Part shown: positions 16,017 to 21,266 of the stretch, piece by piece
How the letters are laid out: the number at the start of each line of letters is the position of its first letter
How positions within the stretch are numbered: the stretch's first letter is position 1
Assembly: GCA_903953985.1 (NCBI GenBank)
Contig: CAJBLW010000411.1
Location: 1 to 21,266 of the forward strand
Source: an uncultured Burkholderiales bacterium
Lineage (GTDB): Bacteria > Pseudomonadota > Gammaproteobacteria > Burkholderiales > Burkholderiaceae_C
Length of the DNA: 21,266 bases
Direction of reading: 5' to 3'
The notes under the pieces: model-generated
What the model was told of the DNA's origin: nothing
Database searches by the model: none
The model's input: the letters and a program-made list of their open reading frames with translations, nothing else
Made by a program: the position numbers and the translations under genes

Positions 16017-16789
16017 CCTCTGCCACCGCGCTCATCGGCTGGGGCCAGGTGCGCCACACACGTCACCGCCCGGCGCACCATGCGTTCGTCTACCCGACCG
16101 CTTTTTTGATGCTGCCCATGCGCAGCTTGCAAGCAGGTGTGTGCCGCACCGATTTGGCCATCAACCGCCGCGCTTGGTTTGCCTTTCACGATGCCGACCA
16201 CGGCGATGGCCGTCCTGCCGAGACCGGCGGGGCCTTGGCTTGGCTCGATGCCTTGCTGGACAAAGAAGGCATCGAGGACGCCACAGGCGAGGTCTGGTTG
16301 CAGGCCTTTCCGCGTGTGTTGGGCCATGCTTTCAAGCCCGTGAGCTTTTGGTATGCGCACCGCGCCGATGGCAGCCTGGCCGCCATCGTGGCCGAGGTGA
16401 ACAACACCTTTGGCGAGCGGCATTGCTACCTGCTGCCGGAGCCGCAATACGGCCAAACGATTTTGGCCAACAAGGTGTTCCATGTCTCGCCCTTTTGCGA
16501 TGTGCAAGGCCAATACCGATTTCGCTTTATGCGTGTGACACACGCAGGCCAGGACCGGATCGTGGCGCGTGTGGACCATGCCGACGCCGATGGCCCTTTG
16601 ATCGACACCAGTTGGAGCGGCGTGCTTGAGCCTGTCACCGCGGAGGCCCTGCGCCGCGTGATGTGGCGCTATCCCCTGCTCACACTGGGTGTGGTGGCTC
16701 GCATTCACTGGCATGCGCTCTTGTTGTGGCTGAAAAAAGTACCGTTTTGGCGCAAGCCCGAGCCGCCCCGCGATTTTGTGACCCGATGA
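16013..16789 (+). CDS. DUF1365 domain-containing protein
   Basis: A 258-residue DUF1365 protein. The start at 16013 overlaps the FAD-oxidase stop (ATGA); an upstream in-frame ATG at 15887 lies inside the oxidase and is rejected. Family marks: GQVRHTRHRPAHHAFVYP at the N-terminus, the FPRVLGHAFKPVSFWYAH stretch, VAEVNNTFGERHCYLL and KVFHVSPFCDVQGQYRFRF. There is a hydrophobic segment near the C-terminus (LTLGVVARIHWHALLLWLKKV) that may be membrane-associated. The biochemical function is unknown, but the gene is almost always found between a COG2907 oxidase and a CFA-like methyltransferase, as here, so a role in the same lipid modification is likely. The His-rich N-terminus could be metal-binding. 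Confidence 0.93.
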   Translation: MTSATALIGWGQVRHTRHRPAHHAFVYPTAFLMLPMRSLQAGVCRTDLAINRRAWFAFHDADHGDGRPAETGGALAWLDALLDKEGIEDATGEVWLQAFPRVLGHAFKPVSFWYAHRADGSLAAIVAEVNNTFGERHCYLLPEPQYGQTILANKVFHVSPFCDVQGQYRFRFMRVTHAGQDRIVARVDHADADGPLIDTSWSGVLEPVTAEALRRVMWRYPLLTLGVVARIHWHALLLWLKKVPFWRKPEPPRDFVTR

Positions 16790-18063
16790 ACACTGGACCC
16801 CACCGGATGCCGCCCTCTATGAAGACCGCTGAAAACGCCCAAGCCTTGGGTCACCGCGCCACCACCAGCATTTCACACGCCAGCCTGCCCAAGGCCGCTG
16901 CACGTCTGCTCAGCCTGTTGACTCGCCTGAAAATCGGCACGCTCACGGTGCATGCGCCCGATGGCAACAACCAGGTCTTTGGCACGCACGAGGCACCGTT
17001 TGCAGCTTTGCACATTCACCGGTGGGACATGTGCGCCGAGGTGCTGAAATCAGGGGACATTGGTTTTGCCGAGGGCTACATGGCGGGCGACTGGACCACA
17101 CCCGACCTGGCCGCTTTGCTGCGCCTGACCATTGCCAACCGTGACCACATCGAAAGCGCCATTTACGGTCACTGGCTGGGGCGTTTGTTCTACCGCATCA
17201 AGCACCTGCTGAACCGCAACAACCGAACCAACAGCCGCAAGAACATCCACGCCCATTACGACCTGGGCAACGCCTTCTATGCGCTGTGGCTGGACGGCAC
17301 GATGAATTACTCGTCAGCATGGTTCGATGGTGACCACACCCAAGACATGGCCGTTGCCCAAAAAGCCAAGGTACGCCGCGCCCTGCGCATGGTCAATGCC
17401 AAGCCTGGCGACCGCGTGCTGGAGATCGGTTGCGGCTGGGGGGCTTTGGCCGAAGCGGCCACCACCGAGTTTGGTGCGCACATCACGGGTGTGACCCTGT
17501 CCACCGAACAGCTGGCTTTTGCCAACGCCCGCATGCAATCGCATGGCGTGCAGGAACGCGCTGATTTGCGACTGCAAGACTACCGTGACATCAGCGACGG
17601 GCCTTACGATGCGGTGTGCTCGATCGAGATGATTGAGGCGGTAGGTCAGACCTATTGGCCCACCTACTTTCAGACCATCACCCGCATGCTCAAGCCCGGT
17701 GGCCGCGCGTGTGTGCAAAGCATCACGATTGACGACCGGTTTTTTGAGCGCTACCTGCAATCGACCGATTTCATTCAGCAGTACATCTTTCCGGGCGGCT
17801 GTTTGCCCAGTCCCGGCGAGTTCCGCCGGCAAGCGCAAGCCGCCGGGCTGCAAGTGGTGGACGAGCTGAACTTCGGTCCCGACTACGCAGAGACGCTGCG
17901 CCGCTGGCGCGAGAGCTTCATGTCGCAGTTGGGCACAGTACGAACGCTGAAATTTGACGACCGCTTCATCCGCTTGTGGTCCTTTTATCTGGCGTATTGC
18001 GAAGCTGCGTTCGATGAGGCCAACATTGACGTGGTGCAGTTCACCTTGGCCAAGCCCGGCTAA
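16786..18063 (+). CDS. SAM-dependent methyltransferase, cyclopropane-fatty-acid synthase family, atypical active site
   Basis: A 425-residue CFA/mycolic-acid-type methyltransferase. The start at 16786 overlaps the DUF1365 stop (ATGA); an in-frame ATG at 16663 is inside DUF1365. An N-terminal lipid-binding domain (about 1-150, with AEGYMAGDWTTPDLAALL) precedes the catalytic domain: HYDLGNAFY, GCGWG at 215-219 for SAM, LQDYRD, and IFPGGCLP. Compared by memory with E. coli Cfa, the Cys of MQYSCAYW is Ser177 (MNYSSAWF) and the His of FEHVG is Ala285 (IEAVG), both linked to bicarbonate binding; Tyr333 and the C-terminal Cys405 remain. The enzyme acts on unsaturated phospholipid acyl chains at the membrane. 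It may add a methyl group without closing a cyclopropane ring. Confidence 0.93.
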   Translation: MNTGPHRMPPSMKTAENAQALGHRATTSISHASLPKAAARLLSLLTRLKIGTLTVHAPDGNNQVFGTHEAPFAALHIHRWDMCAEVLKSGDIGFAEGYMAGDWTTPDLAALLRLTIANRDHIESAIYGHWLGRLFYRIKHLLNRNNRTNSRKNIHAHYDLGNAFYALWLDGTMNYSSAWFDGDHTQDMAVAQKAKVRRALRMVNAKPGDRVLEIGCGWGALAEAATTEFGAHITGVTLSTEQLAFANARMQSHGVQERADLRLQDYRDISDGPYDAVCSIEMIEAVGQTYWPTYFQTITRMLKPGGRACVQSITIDDRFFERYLQSTDFIQQYIFPGGCLPSPGEFRRQAQAAGLQVVDELNFGPDYAETLRRWRESFMSQLGTVRTLKFDDRFIRLWSFYLAYCEAAFDEANIDVVQFTLAKPG

Positions 18064-18068
18064 TTCCC

Positions 18069-18683
18069 ATGCACACCTCACTGACAACTCGCGCCACTTC
18101 CTGGTTGCTGCAATGCAGCTGGCGACACGGCTTTCTTCTGGTCTTGTGGGGTGGCGTGTTGGGCGCAGCACAGGCGCAAACCACCAGCGTGACCAGCCCC
18201 AACGCGGCTTACAGCCGCCCCGAAGTGGCGGGCTTGGGCGGCGTGGTGCCCACCGCGCCGGTGCGCCTGCGGGTTTGGGGCTTTGAGGTGTATGACGCCA
18301 GGTTGTGGACGCCCCGTGGTTTTCGGCACAGTCAGGCCATGCAACAAGCCTTTGCCCTGGAGCTGCAATACCTGCGCAAGCTGGAAGGCGCGGCCATTGC
18401 CAGCCGGTCGATTGACGAGATGCGGCGTGTGGGCAGCTTCACCGATGTGCAATCACAAAGCTGGTTGGCAGCCATGCGCGAGATTTTTCCCAACGTGAGC
18501 GCGGGTGAGCGCATCACAGGCATCAATCTGCCGGGTGAGGGGGTCGAATTTTGGGTCAATGGCCAACGCGTCGGCGTGGTCAAAGACGTGAATTTTGCGC
18601 GCTTGTTTTTTGGTATCTGGCTCGACGAACGTACCTCCGAGCCCAAGATGCGTGCGCAACTGTTGCAAGGCCTGCAACCATGA
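18069..18683 (+). CDS. Exported chalcone-isomerase-like protein (CHI-fold)
   Basis: A 204-residue protein with a signal peptide (FLLVLWGGVLGAAQAQ, cut near AQA) followed by a chalcone-isomerase-like domain (Chalcone_3 type). Seen: RLRVWGFEVYDARLW, ALELQYLRKLEGAAIASRSIDEM, FPNVSAGERITGINLPGEGVEFWVNGQ and a closing FFGIWLDERTSEPKMRAQLL. Bacterial members are not flavonoid enzymes; the same fold in plant FAP proteins binds fatty acids, so a periplasmic acyl-chain carrier or lipid-binding role is plausible here. It begins 5 bp after the methyltransferase stop and its stop overlaps the transporter start (ATGA), so it belongs to the operon. Confidence 0.9.
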   Translation: MHTSLTTRATSWLLQCSWRHGFLLVLWGGVLGAAQAQTTSVTSPNAAYSRPEVAGLGGVVPTAPVRLRVWGFEVYDARLWTPRGFRHSQAMQQAFALELQYLRKLEGAAIASRSIDEMRRVGSFTDVQSQSWLAAMREIFPNVSAGERITGINLPGEGVEFWVNGQRVGVVKDVNFARLFFGIWLDERTSEPKMRAQLLQGLQP

Positions 18684-20020
18684 ATGACTTGGCCCCGGTG
18701 ACCCCCAGCGCTGTGCAGCGCAAGACCTCGGCCGCCTATGGCTTGCTGGGCTTGCCTTTGGCGTTTGTGGCGTTGCCGGTGTATGTGCATTTGCCTAATG
18801 TGTACGCCCAGCAGTACGGCGTGCCCCTGGCGGCATTGGGCGCGGTGCTCTTGCTCAGTCGCAGCATCGACGCCGTGGTGGACCCGTTGCTCGGGCGTTG
18901 GGGCGACAAGTTGTACCGACACTCTTGGCAGGCCGTGTGGCTGGCGGCTGTGTTGTTCGCGCTGGCCGTGGCGCTGGGCTTTGCGGCCTTGTTTTTTCCG
19001 CCTGCGGCGGCCTTGTCGCCCACGGGTTTGCTGGTTTGGGTGGGCGCAGCGCTCACGCTCAGCCACCTGGCCTACAGTGGTTTGGGCATCTTGCACCAGG
19101 CCTGGGCAGCTCGGCAAGGCGGCGGGGGAATCGCTCAAAGCCGCTGGGTCGCTTGGCGCGAAGGCTTTGCACTGATCGGGGTGTTGCTGGCGTCTGCTTT
19201 GCCCGCGCTGTGGGGCTGGGGGCCGACGACGGCCTTGCTCGTGCTCATGCTGGCGCTGGGCTTGTTCTTTTGGCGGTGGGTTGCGCGCAGCGCCTTGGCA
19301 TCGACCATCGCGGTGGTTCCCGGTCATGCGGTCGGCAGCCTCTGGCAGCCGTGGCAGCACGCGGGCTTTCGCCGCTTGTTGATGGTCTTCATGCTCAACG
19401 GCCTGGCCAGCGCCGTGCCCGCCACGCTGGTGCTGTTTTTTGTGCAAGACCTGTTGCAAGCGCCCAAAGCCATGGAGCCGCTGTTTCTGGGCCTGTACTT
19501 TGCTGCCGGGGCGCTGTCGTTTCCGCTGTGGCTCAAGGTGATCGACCGCATCGGCCTGCTGCGCACATGGGCCACAGGTATGGCTTTGTCGGTGCTGGCT
19601 TTTGTCAGCGTGGTCACGCTGGGCGCGGGCGACACCACAGGTTTTTTGGTGGTCTGCGCCTTGTCGGGCTTGGCGTTGGGCGCTGACCTCACGGTGCCCG
19701 GAGCGTTGCTCAACCAACTGATTGACCGCTGTGGCGAGCGCGGCCGCACAGACGGCGCCTTCATGGGCTGGTGGAATCTGGCCACCAAACTCAATCTGGC
19801 GCTTGCTGCTGGGCTGTCTTTGCCATTGCTCGGTTTGTGGGGTTATGCCCCGGGCCAGCAGGACGCCGATGCCGTGCTGGCGTTGGGCCTGGCTTATGGC
19901 TTGCTGCCTTGCGTGCTCAAGCTCCTGGCTGGACTGGCTTTGTATGCGGGCCTGATGCGTCGCCCCGATTTGATATCGGGGCCTGACGCGGCCCACTTTT
20001 TAGCCCATCCCTCGGCATGA
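18680..20020 (+). CDS. MFS transporter of the GPH (MelB-like) family
   Basis: A 446-residue inner-membrane transporter with about twelve hydrophobic helices. The start at 18680 overlaps the CHI-like stop (ATGA); an in-frame ATG at 18551 lies inside that gene. GPH-type marks are LLLSRSIDAVVDPLLGRWGDK (the cation-site helix 2 and loop), the RWVAWREGFALIGVLL stretch, and the second-half LPLWLKVIDRIG-like loop. Classical members take up melibiose or hexuronides, but those inside photolyase/CFA-type operons have no sugar genes nearby. From context I infer that it moves a lipid or a lipid-derived product. The substrate is not known. Confidence 0.9.
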   Translation: MNDLAPVTPSAVQRKTSAAYGLLGLPLAFVALPVYVHLPNVYAQQYGVPLAALGAVLLLSRSIDAVVDPLLGRWGDKLYRHSWQAVWLAAVLFALAVALGFAALFFPPAAALSPTGLLVWVGAALTLSHLAYSGLGILHQAWAARQGGGGIAQSRWVAWREGFALIGVLLASALPALWGWGPTTALLVLMLALGLFFWRWVARSALASTIAVVPGHAVGSLWQPWQHAGFRRLLMVFMLNGLASAVPATLVLFFVQDLLQAPKAMEPLFLGLYFAAGALSFPLWLKVIDRIGLLRTWATGMALSVLAFVSVVTLGAGDTTGFLVVCALSGLALGADLTVPGALLNQLIDRCGERGRTDGAFMGWWNLATKLNLALAAGLSLPLLGLWGYAPGQQDADAVLALGLAYGLLPCVLKLLAGLALYAGLMRRPDLISGPDAAHFLAHPSA

Positions 20021-20053
20021 AGCCGCTTTGAACCCACACCTCGAAAGCCTCCC

Positions 20054-20650
20054 ATGCGCCCACAAGCCACCGCCATGATCCACCGCCGCACGGCCCTGAC
20101 CCGACTGGGTGCTTTGTCCATGGTGGCCGCTACGCCCTTTGTGGCCAGCTGCGCGGGGCCGCAGGTGCAAAACTACGCGCAAGAAAAACCGCTGCTGGAT
20201 TTGCGCACTTACTTCACTGGCACCATCGACGCGTGGGGCGTGTTCACCGACCGCAGCGGCCAAGTCGTCAAGCGCTTCACCGTGGTGATGGACTGCAGCT
20301 GGAATGGCGACGAAGGCGTGCTGGACGAAGCCTTTGTGTACTCAGATGGCACCAAACAGCGCCGCATCTGGAAGCTCAAAGCGGGTCCCAACGGCAGCTA
20401 CACCGGTCGTGCCGATGACGTGGTGGGCGAAGCCTCTGGTCAGGTCAGCGGCAACGCATTCCGCTGGGGTTATACCTTGGCTTTGCCGGTCGATGGCCGG
20501 GTCTGGAACGTCGAGTTTGACGACTGGATGTACCTGATGGACGACCGCGTCATGCTCAACAAAGCCACCATGAGCAAATGGGGTGTGAAGCTGGGCGAGG
20601 TCACTTTGTCGTTCACGCGCCGCACGCCTTTGGCGTCCAAATCGGGTTGA
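20054..20650 (+). CDS. DUF3833 domain lipoprotein
   Basis: A 198-residue lipoprotein. The N-terminus has HRRTALTRLG, which is Tat-like but weak, then a hydrophobic stretch and a lipobox ending at VASC, so the mature protein begins CAGPQ and is lipid-anchored. The rest is the DUF3833 pattern: LRTYFTGTIDAWGVFTDRSG, VMDCSWNGDEGVLDEAFVY, WGYTLALPVDGRVWNVEFDDWMYLMD and ATMSKWGVKLGEV. The fold is thought to be lipocalin-like; the function is unknown. It begins 33 bp after the transporter stop, the largest gap within this operon. The ATG at 20075 would also work; 20054 is chosen as the first in-frame start. It may bind a lipid or aid its transfer. Confidence 0.9.
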   Translation: MRPQATAMIHRRTALTRLGALSMVAATPFVASCAGPQVQNYAQEKPLLDLRTYFTGTIDAWGVFTDRSGQVVKRFTVVMDCSWNGDEGVLDEAFVYSDGTKQRRIWKLKAGPNGSYTGRADDVVGEASGQVSGNAFRWGYTLALPVDGRVWNVEFDDWMYLMDDRVMLNKATMSKWGVKLGEVTLSFTRRTPLASKSG

Positions 20651-20655
20651 TATTC

Positions 20656-21266
20656 ATGAACTCCCATTCCTCTGGCGTGGCAGCAATGCCTACTGAAGCG
20701 GCCGACATGGCCATGCCCAAAGCAGGCCCACAAACTGCGGCACCCGCCCCACAGGCGCAAGCCCGAAATTGGCTGCAACTCAACACACCCCTTACCCATT
20801 GGCAGGGCCGCCGGGTCTGGCTGGTGGGCGCGTCCACCGGCATTGGTTTGGCCTGCGCACAAGCGCTGCGCGCGGCTGGGGCCCAGGTGGTGGTGTCGGC
20901 CCGCAACCCGCAAGGCGTGCAAGACTGGGCCGCGCAGGATACGGGGGTGCAGTGGCGTGCACTGGACGTGAGCGATGGGCCCCAAGTGCAGGCCACGGCC
21001 CGCGCCCTGCTGGCCGAAGGCCCGCTCGACATGGTGGTCTATGCGGCGGGCTATTACCGCGCCCAACGCGCCACGGCCATGAACATCGATGACTTGTTGC
21101 GGCACGACAAGGTCAATTACCACGGTGCTTTGCAGGTGATCGACGCGGTGCTGCCGGGCATGCTCGCCCAGCGCAGTGGGCACATCAGCCTGCTCAGCAG
21201 CGTGGCGGGTTGGCGCGGCCTGCCCAATGGTCTGGCCTATGGCCCGACCAAGGCCGCCCTTACCCA
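20656..21266 (+). CDS. Short-chain dehydrogenase/reductase, 3' end outside the window
   Basis: 203 complete codons are visible; the gene continues past the right edge. A Met/Ala/Pro-rich extension (residues 1-45) precedes the SDR domain. The nucleotide motif GASTGIG is at 58-64, the A-A-G of the NAAG position is in VVYAAGYY, and Ser182, Tyr195 and Lys199 form the intact catalytic triad (LLSSVAG and YGPTKAALT). This contrasts with the atypical SDR at 8249. It starts 5 bp after the DUF3833 stop and so ends, or continues, the operon. Singlet-oxygen/light operons of other proteobacteria also contain an SDR. It probably oxidises or reduces a lipid-derived alcohol or carbonyl; no substrate is known. 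Confidence 0.93.
   Translation, partial: MNSHSSGVAAMPTEAADMAMPKAGPQTAAPAPQAQARNWLQLNTPLTHWQGRRVWLVGASTGIGLACAQALRAAGAQVVVSARNPQGVQDWAAQDTGVQWRALDVSDGPQVQATARALLAEGPLDMVVYAAGYYRAQRATAMNIDDLLRHDKVNYHGALQVIDAVLPGMLAQRSGHISLLSSVAGWRGLPNGLAYGPTKAALT

Noticed and set aside
18332..19996. Minus-strand reading frame (554 codons) opposite the CHI-like and MFS genes
   Set aside because: Gln/Arg/His-rich low-complexity shadow; the plus-strand transporter helices are clear.

Overview
The window (about 60-65% GC by eye, short gaps between genes, almost fully coding) looks like a chromosomal segment of a betaproteobacterium of the Burkholderiales, most likely Comamonadaceae (Limnohabitans/Rhodoferax-like). 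This is inferred from the divergent yhdP-glnE pair, the protein styles and the codon use; no rRNA or tRNA is present to settle it.

Layout. (1) 1-1066, minus: the N-terminal part of a YhdP/TIGR02099 AsmA-like protein, running off the left edge, divergent from glnE (1098-3884), the bifunctional glutamine-synthetase adenylyltransferase. (2) 4010-8950, plus: an RND efflux adaptor, an RND permease split by a one-base frameshift in a C run at 7132-7135, and an ATGA-overlapped short-chain dehydrogenase whose catalytic Tyr and Lys are replaced. (3) 8955-10943: an SbtA-type sodium-dependent bicarbonate permease (minus) and a divergent LysR/CbbR-like regulator (plus). The 84-bp gap between them holds a good sigma70 promoter for the permease and a T-N11-A LysR box. 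(4) 11023-12129, minus: an orphan low-GC glycosyltransferase, probably acquired. (5) 12251-13999, minus: a DUF2256 zinc-ribbon-like protein followed by an iron-sulfur bacterial cryptochrome/photolyase. (6) 14086 to the right edge, plus: a tight, probably single-transcript operon. It encodes an exported glutathione peroxidase, a COG2907 FAD-dependent oxidase, a DUF1365 protein, a cyclopropane-fatty-acid-synthase-like methyltransferase, an exported chalcone-isomerase-like protein, a GPH/MFS transporter, a DUF3833 lipoprotein and a classical SDR that continues past the window.

Blocks 5 and 6 are the most interesting part. They are divergently arranged around an 86-bp control region (14000-14085) carrying a sigma70-like promoter and two tandem 8-bp palindromes (GTTCAAAC, GTTTAAAC), one helical turn apart. 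The gene content resembles the light/singlet-oxygen stress regulons known from Rhodobacter and other proteobacteria: photolyase, peroxidase and membrane-lipid modification. I infer that it modifies unsaturated membrane acyl chains in response to light or oxidative damage. The methyltransferase lacks two residues used for bicarbonate binding in true cyclopropane synthases, so its product may not be a cyclopropane. Exported CHI-fold and DUF3833 proteins plus a GPH transporter suggest a lipid-handling step at or across the inner membrane.

No CRISPR array, insertion sequence, tRNA, rRNA or riboswitch was recognised, and no gene-free stretch exceeds 300 bases.
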